Assembly: GCA_028456385.1 (NCBI GenBank)
Contig: JALNQF010000005.1
Location: 1-64,000 of the forward strand
Length of the DNA: 64,000 nucleotides
Direction: 5' to 3'
Source of the DNA: Ophiosphaerella korrae
Lineage: Eukaryota > Ascomycota > Dothideomycetes > Pleosporales > Phaeosphaeriaceae
Shown: positions 1 through 9,708 of the stretch, in pieces
How the letters are laid out: every line of letters starts with the position of its first letter
Position numbering within the stretch: position 1 is the first letter of the stretch
Position numbers and translations under genes: made by a program
The notes under the pieces: model-generated
Databases searched by the model: none
Told to the model about the DNA's origin: nothing
Seen by the model: only the letters and a program-made list of their open reading frames with translations

Positions 1-620
1 AATACTTAATATTATATATATAAATTAACTATTATTTATAGTTATTATAGATTACTATATAAGCTTTTATTATTAACTCCTAATCTACTAATAACTTATA
101 AGTTACTAGGAAGTTAACTATAGTATACCTATTACAATTAGGTTCTAATAACTAAGTTAAAACCTTAGGTAAGTCTAAACCTAGTTAGCTAGCTTACTAT
201 ATATATTTCTAGACGTACTCTTAGACTAGCTTTCTAGTAAGTTTTTAGCCTAAAAATTTATATCTTTTCTACTAAATAATTGTAAATTATAGGCTAAAAA
301 GGTATTAGAAGATAATAGTAGTTTATTAGAAAATAAAGAGTATAATAAGTACTATTTTAATAAGTATATAGAAGAGATAGAGTAGAGTAAAAATAGAGCT
401 TTAGTATTAAAAAGCTAAGATAGTAGCTTAAATAGGTAGTTAGGTACCTAGTAGCTTATATAAACTTATAAATAGCTAGATAGTCTATCTAAAATATATA
501 TTACTACTAAATTATATAGGTAACTATACTTACACCTAATAATACTTATCTCTAAGAGCTATATTAGTATAATACAATTACATGTAAACGCGCTAGTATA
601 ACACTAGTGCTGCTGCCTAG
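1..620. other. AT-rich repeat-like block
   Basis: This stretch is strongly AT-rich with very frequent TA dinucleotides and stop codons in every frame. Composition changes sharply to near-average at about 600. It looks like an old repeat decayed by C-to-T mutation (RIP-like), adjoining the transposase remnant that follows. I could not name the original element and see no gene. Confidence 0.6.
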
Positions 621-741
621 AGCTCTTACTTCTTACTCACAGAAAAAGTGCCAAGTATCGCGAGATTTTAGCGTGGTGTTGAGTTTGAATTATTGAAGTT
701 TATCGATATTTTTTATCTCAAAACTACTACAAACTATAACT

Positions 742-1986
742 CTACGGCACCGCCTGCCTCCTAGCTACACAATACGACTCCCACATCTCCTCCGCGATAG
801 CCTCACGCCTCTCATCCATATTACGCTCAACTACTCTCAAATTCTGCTCGTTTTCGGCATCTCTCTGCGCCATTTCAAGCTCTTCATCCGCATACATTCC
901 TAAGGCCTCAAAATCAGTGTCTACAGCGTCTCTCTGATGCTTGTTGATGAAGTTGTGGAGCGCACACTGCGCGTAGATCAACTGCGTGTGGGTGCGTATA
1001 TTGAACTCGTGTGGGCGATCAAATATACGCCAGCGTCGCTTGAAAACACCAAAAGTTCTCTCTACAACGTTGCGTAAACTCGAGTGGCGAAAGTTGAAGA
1101 GCTCATATTTGTCTGCCGGCGTGGCTCCAGCTTGGCCAATCTCTCTCAAATGACACCTAACGCAGCGGTACGGCGTAAGCAGCATCTCACTGTTTGTATA
1201 GCCAGCGTCGGCTAAAAATTACCTCCCATCTGGTGCGCAGAGGCCTTTTGATTGGGCGTCGACGAACACTCTCCTATCGTGGCAGAGCCCTCCCATTCTG
1301 GCAGCACATAGATGAAGTCCATCTCAAAATTAACCGCCGCGAGTACGTTTTGACTCAGCTTGCCATGGCGATCGCGGTAGCGCCTTTGCTTACTTGCTGG
1401 TACGTGTATACAAAATTGAGTCCCATCTAGCGCGCCAATACAATCTCGAAAAAAAGGGTACCGTTCAGGGTTTTCGAGTATAGAGCTCGGCACTGGCTCA
1501 TCGAGTTTGGGTAGGTGCACCACCTCTTTGTATAGATGGAGTAGAGCTCGCAGAACTTCATGGAAGTAGCTTTAATTTGTGAGTAAACTACTAGGAATTG
1601 TGAGTACCTGGAGTGACTAACCGCGATATAGTATCTAACGAGCGCCCGCAGCGGTACTGCGTATTACGCCAGCTAGCTCCTTGTGCGCAAATATAGCAGT
1701 ATATGAGCGTTTTTTCGGCGATTATATGGCTCTCACCGCTCACGAGCTCACTCAATCGCAGCCAGTTGACGAGCTCTTCAAAGATGGGCAATCGAAGGTG
1801 AGTCTCACCGTAAATTTGCTGTGGGTCGCCTCTACAATCCTCAAGCCACTGCTGCCCTCGACCCTCTCGCGATTCGTACGCTCGTACACCAGTTGGCTCA
1901 TCTCGAAGTTGGACAATAACGGCATGGACGGCTGCCACTGCGGCCAATACACTGACAGTAGCGGCGACTGCGGGCTCCGGAGGCAT
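742..1986 (-). pseudogene. Broken PIF/Harbinger-type DDE transposase
   Basis: The minus strand encodes a HARBI1-like DDE_Tnp_4 transposase. Exon 1 runs 1986-1622 and exon 2 1569-742. A 52-nt intron at 1621-1570 begins GTTAGT and joins the conserved segment TIS-RYFHEVL in frame. The catalytic triad can be read: Asp in ALDGTQF, Asp in LADAGY and Glu in NVVERTF. Two lesions break it. One base is missing after the codons for WEGSA (near 1281), so the following HDRRVF reads one frame away. An in-frame TAA lies at 1221-1219, where the family normally has Tyr before FLADAGY. The start is uncertain: 1986 is the first in-frame ATG, and the preceding GTG is not credible. A normal product would cut and paste the element using a partner Myb-like protein, which is not seen here. 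The near-complete frame suggests fairly recent inactivation. Confidence 0.85.
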
Positions 1987-2047
1987 CACGTGATGGCGAT
2001 GATGAGATGATCACAGCAGAAACAGCTCGAGAGCAGCGTAGGCAGCA

Positions 2048-2169
2048 GCTCATCTGACCATGGATTAAGCGAGGTTGTGATGGCGCCAAACCAGAACTGG
2101 CATACTAGCCGCCTTCAGCTGAATTTTTTTTCCTCATCCAACTGAACTGAACTCCATGGTCAGATGAAC
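2048..2169. repeat. Short inverted repeat upstream of the transposase
   Basis: Positions 2048-2065 and 2152-2169 are inverted copies of an 18-bp sequence centred on CATCTGACCATGGA, matching at 17 of 18 positions, with about 86 bp between. It sits just 5' of the transposase remnant. It could be a subterminal element feature or a small insertion; no target-site duplication was recognised. Confidence 0.5.
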
Positions 2170-2302
2170 TTATCTCTGTCAGGCTGCAGGCCAGACCAGA
2201 GCTGCGCGAGCGCAAGCCGAAGCCGAAAGGCCTAGAGGGCCCTTGGGCAATATATTCTGTTCTACCTTGATAATTAATTAATATTGTTAATTATTTATAC
2301 CT

Positions 2303-2741
2303 TTTTAGCTATTTACTGTAGTAGAGTAGAGCTAACATATTTAGAACGTGTTAAAAACGTGTTAAACCCGCAATCTATATATCTAGTAAGCCTAGAACAC
2401 GTTTTTAACACGTTCTAAAATGTAACGAAGGTCCCCAGAATACCTCGAGATCCTTGGGAACGCTGGTACTAGTCTTGAGTGGGGCCGATACGCTAGAAAT
2501 CATAATGTTGTATAGTAGTAGTCCAAAGCGGGATTGATGCGCTACACCAGCGCATAGAAGGCTCTACACTTGCGAACAGAGTAGAGCAAGTATTATTTTT
2601 CTCATACCGGTAGTACTCAGATTGAAATACTATTCGTTATCCCTTCACTATCTCCTGTAGCCTACGGCAAGTACTATTGTCTTCCAGCTACCTCTTAACA
2701 TAAACATGTTAGCTCTACTCTACTACAGTAAATAACTAAAA
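2303..2741. repeat. MITE-like element with 36-bp terminal inverted repeats
   Basis: Positions 2303-2338 and 2706-2741 are inverted copies of a 36-bp sequence (core CTGTAGTAGAGTAGAGCTAA) with one mismatch, C versus T. They bracket about 370 bp without any credible ORF. The length, the long matching ends, the lack of coding capacity and the flanking AT-rich DNA fit a non-autonomous DNA transposon. Exact ends and a target-site duplication could not be fixed because the flanks are AT-rich. The single C/T mismatch is compatible with RIP. Confidence 0.65.
2340..2419. repeat. Perfect 24-bp inverted repeat (hairpin)
   Basis: Positions 2340-2363 and 2396-2419 are exact reverse complements over 24 bp, separated by 32 bp. 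The arms themselves contain a tandem AACGTGTT-type repeat. It directly abuts the left end of the MITE-like element, so the element has a compound left terminus. RNA or single-stranded DNA from here would form a stable stem. Confidence 0.75.
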
Positions 2742-3442
2742 TATATTAAGAGTGCAATTAAATTATATTTAAGTTAACTTACATAGCTATCAAGAATTTC
2801 TAGTATTATATATAGTGTTAGTAGAACCTACTGCAAACGTGATATTAACGTAATATTAACGTGTTCTTGTGTTAGGGCTGAGTTGAGTTGAACTCACTTA
2901 GAGCCGACACAGAGCAGCGCTGGCTCTCAAACGTCGTTCGGGCGCTCAAAAAGGCAATGCAAGGGTCTCTCTGGCACTTGTAGGGGTGTAAAATTAGGTG
3001 GCGTTACTAGCTGATCGAACCTACGATCATGCTCTCATCACCAGCAAAGTTACCGAACAGCCATCTCATCCCATTGCCGAGAGATGGAGCTTGGCAAAAC
3101 AGAGCTCCGATGACCGTCTCATCCGAACAGGGCCTAATTAAGCAGCACCTGATATGTCTTCAGCCTGGTTACTGGTAGTTTCGTAAGTTTCTCCAGTCTT
3201 ACTTTACCTCACTAATTAGAATCCGAAAACGTTCTGCATTTCGTCGTAATAGTTTAGGCAAGGTACTGCCCAGGTCTTCCAATGGTATTCTAGGTTTGTC
3301 AGCTCTTTCGCGCCTGTCCAGTGCGTACTGACCTAGGTAGTGCCAGTCGTAGCCTCCTCAGCCAAAGCCTCCTATACACACAGTTCGACGAGACAAATAC
3401 TCATGTTAACCTTACAATAGTTTTTCTAACACAAGAAAAACA
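2742..3442. other. Gene-free flank of the repeat block
   Basis: The sequence is AT-rich to about 2870 with short ATTAACGT direct repeats, then of average composition. A segment near 3105-3127 (CCGAACAGGGCC followed by TAATTA) resembles Harbinger-type termini, but no partner end was found. From about 3150 it is presumably promoter of the gene starting at 3443. Confidence 0.4.
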
Positions 3443-6400
3443 ATGATGTCCATCAGTCTGCCTTCGGCAGAGGTTCGGCTTGCTCAGGCGGTCTCTGCCT
3501 TTGAAGCCAGCCTTTCAGCCGAGCAGAAAAATGAGTTTCGCAATGTGAGAAAGTTATCGCTATTAAATATCCCTACTCACAGAGACGTCATGCTACTGGT
3601 AACCGAATTGAGTCTTGCAACGTCCCCAGGCCATGTCGGACCTCACTACATAAAATTCCTTTCAGCTGTGCAAAAGTTCGTTGCGCTGGGTCATGCCGTC
3701 GTTGGAGAATCCCAGCACGTAATATTATGCGGCGTATGGTCGCTGGTGCGCATGTCATTACTTGTCAGTCAATTCCCCTATTAACATCCTAAGAATTCTC
3801 TGAAACTTCGCAGTCAGTCGTGGGCATGTTACCCTATATAGAAGCGGTATCATCGTTCTTCGGGGACATTGGTAGATCTGCTCCATGTGATCCATCGATA
3901 CCCTTTCTGTATCCTCGATCTGAAAAATTCCGAAAGTATCTTTTCGAGTATTATACTGTCGCCGTTACCCTGTGCCATCAGTTGTTTCTGAAGTCTGATA
4001 TTCCTAAGCTGGGGGCCTTCCGGAGAGAACTTGAGAAGTGGACAGACTCAATCAGAGAAGAGATAAACCTAAACAGATATTGGCTGGAGGAAGCCGGACT
4101 CTTGCCCAAAAATGCATCAGAAGCTGCATTTCATCGGGTTCCAGGCATATCGACAGGAGCTTTGGATGCGTTAACAGCGGATTTGCTACCGCGTGTTGGT
4201 AACTGGCGTGGCCTTGACTACAAACGCTTTGGAAATTTGCGACTGCATGAATATGTCTCGGTAGGCCAAAATCGTCAAAAATGGCAGAGCCTTGAGTGCT
4301 ACCTCTTTGATGAAATACTTATTTGCGTAAAAGAGAAGAAAAGCACTGTACTGCCCAAACGTTTAAGTTTAGAAACATCAGCGAAGAAGACTGGATACAC
4401 ACTCAAGGGGTCTATCCTTGTTAAAAAGCATCTCATCGGCATAGACAAATCTACCGAAAATGGCGATGCCCCTATCCTAAATCTTCATCTATCAGTGGAC
4501 ACACTGCCAGTATTTTATTTGAAGTTTTCCAACAGAAATCGGCTAGATGTATGGCAAAGCACGCTGAAAGAGATTTGCTCTGGCTTGCCTAGTAGCAACA
4601 CGCAGTTCTCAAACTACTCCTCTGACGAAAACACTCATGATAGTTTGTCTCGTCGTTTTACGTCTGATGTGGAAAGTCAGCGCCGTGGAGCCTTCTCCTC
4701 TACTCTGCCTTCCTCACTAGGTACGAACTGGCCAGAAGCCAAGGTAGAAGAGGGCAACCTTGTTGATTCACACATACGAGACTCTGGTACCATATATTCT
4801 ATTGACCTTATCCCAGAGGATTCGGAATATATTCTTTTGATTGCTCATCGACTCATACAAGATCTTAAGGCTGAATATAACTTGCCCAGCTTGGCAAGCA
4901 TACCTTCCTCTTTTATCGATGGTGTTATGAAGGCATTTACATGGAGACTATACGAAGAATCCATGAGTCCATTTGAGTGGGAAGTATCTGTCATTATCCA
5001 CCGAAAACGAAATAAGATCGTTGATGTTTTGACTGGAAGGGGGCTCGATCAAGGAGCAACCGATGCAGATACAACAGAAGCAGAAGACTCCGATGAAGAA
5101 TTGCGACCGTCCTTCATGAAGTCTCCTGATTATCTATTCAATTGGATTGAGGGTGTAACACCACTAGACAGTAATGAGTCCCGCCAGACACATGAAGGTC
5201 CAGACACAGAGGGGATACATCCATCTTCATTTGTCGACTACGAGAATTTCATATACCAATCGGATGCGTATCGATGGCTTCTCTCTAAAATAGGTCAACA
5301 TGAACAGATATCATCTGGAGAGTACAGCGCAATGACCGACATAGGGGAACAAGTAACGAAACGACTACAAGCACTACCGGCTCTTCACACAATGAGCCGG
5401 CGTAGGCCAGTATCACTCGCAAAAATTATGTTCCATTTTGAATGCGATCTTAAAGTTTATCTTCGCATTTTGGATTCATTCGAGCCATCTTCCAACATTC
5501 TAGATAAGGTTTTATGCCTAACGGGTACATGGTGCGAGGCTCAAGCTATAACTGTGTCGGAATACTTCGAACAGACATGGCCGGTGACTGGAGAATCTCT
5601 CAAGCTGATAATAAATCAGCTCATAGCCATTCCGAAAGGTCAAGATTGCCGCTGTAAGTATTTGCAACTGATTTACGAAAGATAAGCTGATTTGGTCATT
5701 AAAGGTGCCTTGCCAGGAACAAAGAATGCGCATATAAGTGCTCGCTACGAATCGGAAACATCGTGCACAATATCTGTAGTAGCAGGAACATATCTTATTT
5801 CCGATCTCGCTCAGCAGATAGCGTGGCTAGCAGCCACGTTGAAATCGTCGTTGCATCTGCAGGGTGAAGGTGTGATAGCTTGTCGCCCCTACATCCAAAG
5901 TCTTTATATACACCCTACACCTCAAAGTGCCGTAGATACTACGCCGACAGGAGATTGTCATTTCTCATTTGATTATAGTCGCCACATCGTATCCAACTTC
6001 AACGGGAGCGGATTTTGTTGGGCCCCTCTGTTTTCCAAGGCCGTCCTAGTGTCCGGCTTTCCGATACTCAAGAGGCCAAGCTCGAACACAGGTTTAGAGA
6101 TATCGTTAGGCACAATGGCTTCCCTCGTCAAATCCGACCAAGTAATGCAGTGTGGAGAAAGGGTCATGATAAAAGGGTTCAGCTCGCTTTTGGTCGCCAC
6201 TCAGACAGAAAGGAGTATCGTTCAGTGGCATTATTACTTTAATGAGAATCCAGGTGAACGAATATCCTATTTTGACAATAGGGTCGACACGCTGGATCTC
6301 ACTCAATGCAATATAACCTCACTCAGAACACTCGAAACCTCACGCCATATCATTGGATGGTGCGCCAAAGCCACAGACTTTTGTGGTCAGTATTATCATC

Positions 6401-7865
6401 CGTTTATGGCATATTTGCGTCTAACACATCAAAAGGACACGCCGCAGCCCATTTTTCTATATTAGCATCTGAACTCCACCCATCGCCAGCATCTATTCTC
6501 ATCGATCGTATGTATATCGAAGGAGGCATGCACGTGATTGGTGGTGTCAATATCCGACCCAACCAGAAGGAGCAACCCGTCAAACTTCATCGGGAACGGG
6601 ATTATCCTGAGCTTCTCCAAATGGTTGCCGCCCATCCCGTAGCCTTTTACGATACCGCAGACCGTAGAGCTTGGCTTATCGATGGCGCATCTGCGCTACT
6701 CTATTTAGTCCGTATTTCACTACATCTTGATGCGACGGATCCAGAATCTACCTATGATTGGGTCTTCGACAGCACTAAGCTTAAAGATACTTGGGATGGC
6801 TGCAATGGACGTGCTGCAGCATTGAAGATACTGAGAGACTGGGATCACCGCAATCTGCCGGTGTATATCAAGGGGCAATCAACCCGTGATGGGCAAAAAG
6901 TCCAAGAATTCTCCACTTTTGGAGATCGGGTAGACAAGATACTACACTGGCTTGAGATTTTGATCGATAGAGATGTCTACCTTGCTTCACAGGAAGGTAT
7001 AAAGGTGCCGCAAACGCTCGATCGACGCAAGAATATCTCAGGCTTCGACCTGCTGGATCTCATCAAACCGCTTGGTCCCATTGGCACGCGTATAGCGCCA
7101 TCCAACTCATGGGGCGACGGGTGGATTGATCTTTTCCCCTCTATCGGAGTTACTACGATTTTCGGGAAAGGTTTTGGGGATCTGATTCTCCCTGACGATT
7201 GCAACCAAGTCTGCACCAATTGGAAATCTGTTCCAACTGGTCTGGATTACATGACCGTATCTGTGTCAACGCTGAGAATGATACACGAAAAACGGCTCCG
7301 GAGACTAACGCCAACGTTGTGTAGTGGGCAGCTGACGAAGAACATACTCTGGAAATCGCCGTGTCATCCATTCAAACCTTGTGGTTGTATTGGTGGCCAG
7401 AATGCCACTGGCAAGCAAAAGCATCTTGACCCAGTCCAATTTCTGGTCTCGAAAAAGTCCTGGAACCCTACACGGAAGCCAAAGGATGCCACTCTCATCG
7501 ACATCAGCACGCTTGATGAAAAAGGTGCCGTTGTTTTCGCAAATTTGTCAGTTTTCGGTCGGAAGGTAGACGGCAGCGTCGATGCCGGGACGTCTCTCAC
7601 TGTGCCCAATAACTCGAGCCAAGTGTCTGACCTTTCCGCAAATTCTTCCGGCATAACGCCATCTACCGGTTCAGCGAATACGACAACACCCGCTGTTTCC
7701 ACAAATTCTTCTAGCACAGCGCCAACCACGGGTTCAACGAATATGGCAACACCCACAGATGGCTCTGTGGAAGATGAGAGTAAACAAGACAGTAGCAGTG
7801 TGCCCAAAGGCAAGATCAGAGCGGAAAGACTTCGAAAAAAATGGAATGTGTTTATGAAGAAATAG
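3443..7865 (+). CDS. Large fungal protein with PH-like region, function unknown
   Basis: Four exons give a 1419-residue protein: 3443-3763, 3814-5653, 5705-6385 and 6448-7865. The introns are 50, 51 and 62 nt with donors GTCAGT, GTAAGT and GTCAGT, and all joins keep frame. The N-terminal ~200 residues (for example VGMLPYIEAVSSFFGDIG) resemble the helical leader often placed in front of fungal STAND/NLR-type proteins (DUF7708-like; my recollection). Residues around 250-370 look like a pleckstrin-homology fold: a start at FGNLRLHEYVSVG, a strand with YLFDEILICVKEKK, and a final helix with LDVWQSTLKEIC. The C-terminal half has conserved blocks such as IDRMYIEGGMHVIGG and RRAWLIDGASALLYLVR. The tail is Ser/Thr/Asn-rich with imperfect repeats and ends in a basic patch. 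I see no nucleotide-binding P-loop, so a complete NLR is not supported. It borders the transposon block and is convergent with BNA3. Confidence 0.75.
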
Positions 7866-8065
7866 GAAGTGTAAAGGAAATGGTAGGAATTGTGGACAAT
7901 AGTACGGTGGCGCAAATAACCAAATCTATCCACGGTCTTCTTTACAGCTTCAGGCGCTTGTGTTGGAGTTAGAATTTTCGAATAGAAAAAAAAAAAAAAT
8001 CTGCTGGAGTAATATCAATAGATTTCAGTTATCTACGATATCCCCCCTCACCCATAACATCATAT

Positions 8066-9474
8066 CTACTTCTGGATATACTTCTTCAGCCCCCGTAACC
8101 TCTCCATAGCCGTCTCCAACACATCATCGTTCTTACACACGGCAAACCGCAACCAATCCTCTACGATATGCGCATTGCCTGGGGTGAAGAATTCCGTCGG
8201 AGGAATAGCCGCAACACCAACCTCCTTGATCAGAAACCAACTGAGCTTGAAATCCCGTGGCCGCTCCGCAACATGGGGCGGGAAGTCGTAGTCAGCGGGT
8301 AACTTTACTTTGGACATGTTGACCAGGACGAAGTAGCCTCCTTCGGGGTCTGAATAAGGCAGGCCGAGCTCGTCGAAGATGGCAGTGAATTTGTCCATTT
8401 TGGCTTTCATTTCTTGGATGGCAGTGTCCCAGAAGTTGTGGGCGTCAGCTTGCTCGAAGCCTATGGCGGTGGCCTCTTGGAGGGGGGAGACGCTGCTGTA
8501 GCAGATGCGAGTGTGCGCTGCGCTGACATATTTGATCAGGTGCTCAGGACCAATGAGCCAGCCTACACGCCAGCCGGTGGCGTAGAAGTTCTTGCCTCCT
8601 GAGCCAACGGTCAGTGTGAGTTTGGCGATTTCGGGAGAGAGTGTTGCGACGCGGGTGAATGGGACATAGTAGAGGCGATCGTAGACTTCGTCGGATAGGA
8701 TGATGATGTTGTGTTTGACACAGATGTCAGCAATGGCCCGGAGCTCTTTCCTGGAAAAGACTTTGCCGATGGGATTGTGCGGAGAGTTGAGGACGATCAT
8801 TCTGGTCTTTGGTGTTATGGCAGCCTCGAAGTCCTTGATGTCCAAAGTCCATTCGGCTGCCGATGTTGTCTTGGTTGCACCGTCTTTTGGAGGGTGCATG
8901 GGCACGTAGACGACCTTGCCACCGGGCATCTCGATATTGCTGATATACTGGTCGAAAAAGGGCTCGAAGACGATGACCTCGTCCCCTTGCTCGAGGAAGC
9001 CCATGAAAGCACTGAGCATGCCCTCGTTTGCGCCGGTTGTAATGGTGACCTCTTTCTCAGGGTCTATGGTGCGACCAAAAAACGGAGAGTAGGCATTGGC
9101 AATGGCCTTCTTCAAGCGCGGCCGGCCTTTGGTGGGCGAGTATTGATTGCAGTCTACCTGGTCGAGGGCAGCCTTTGCGGCATCCAGAACGAATTTGGGG
9201 GGGTTGTAGCCAAAGAAGCCCTGGCCCATGTTGACAATAGGCTGGACTGGCGAGGCAGCAGCGGCTTCATTGACGATAGACCTGGTCAGAGTCAGGTTCT
9301 GGGGTTACAGGCTCGAATTGGACAGGCGCACCAAACATCTTGCTTCTGGCCAGCGACTCGAGCAGCCGGCTTGAAGGGATCTTGACGCCGCGCGGTGGCA
9401 GACATGGCGCGCAGAGTCGGAGCCCTTGGTATTGTAGGCAGGGTAGTTCTCGCCGTGGCCAGTATGCTCTGCAT
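8066..9474 (-). CDS. BNA3: Kynurenine aminotransferase (PLP fold type I)
   Basis: Exon 1 is 9474-9332 and exon 2 9281-8066. The 50-nt intron (9331-9282) has donor GTGCGC, a CTGACTCTGACCAG 3' end, and restores the family sequence QDVWSIVNEAA. The product is 452 residues. Class I/II aminotransferase landmarks are visible: GQGFFGYNPPKFV near the start, TTGANEG, NSPHNPIGKV, SDEVYDRL, and the PLP-lysine motif GSGGKNFYATGWRVGW. It should transaminate kynurenine to kynurenic acid with 2-oxoglutarate. The first ATG (9474) gives a presequence rich in Arg, Ser and Thr without acids. A second in-frame ATG at 9405 (MSATARRQDPF) would give a form without it, so dual mitochondrial and cytosolic forms are possible. 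It is transcribed divergently from MGS1. Confidence 0.92.
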
Positions 9475-9515
9475 TGGACTGAGGTGAGGGAGCCGCAATT
9501 CTTCACATAAGCAGA

Positions 9516-9550
9516 GCAAACGGCAAACGGCAAACGGCAAACGGCAAACG
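9516..9550. repeat. Five tandem copies of GCAAACG
   Basis: Five perfect 7-bp units (GCAAACG) are followed by a degraded sixth. They lie in the 234-bp interval between the divergent BNA3 and MGS1 start codons. The array is likely to vary in copy number between strains and could contribute binding sites or 5' UTR sequence. Confidence 0.9.
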
Positions 9551-9708
9551 GCAACCAGCAAACGACTATTGCGTGCTTGTCGAGTCGGCCGTGGGATGCC
9601 GTCATCAAGCGGGCCAGGGCCGAGGGTGGGCCGATAGCGGTGGTCGCGTTTGTCGCGTCGCGTAAATTATTCCTCCTTGTGCGACGTCGTGTCCCATCCG
9701 CCTTCGGA

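Noticed and set aside
3105..3130. Candidate Harbinger terminal repeat (CCGAACAGGGCC next to TAATTA)
   Set aside because: No inverted partner was found beyond the other side of the transposase, so element ends remain undefined.
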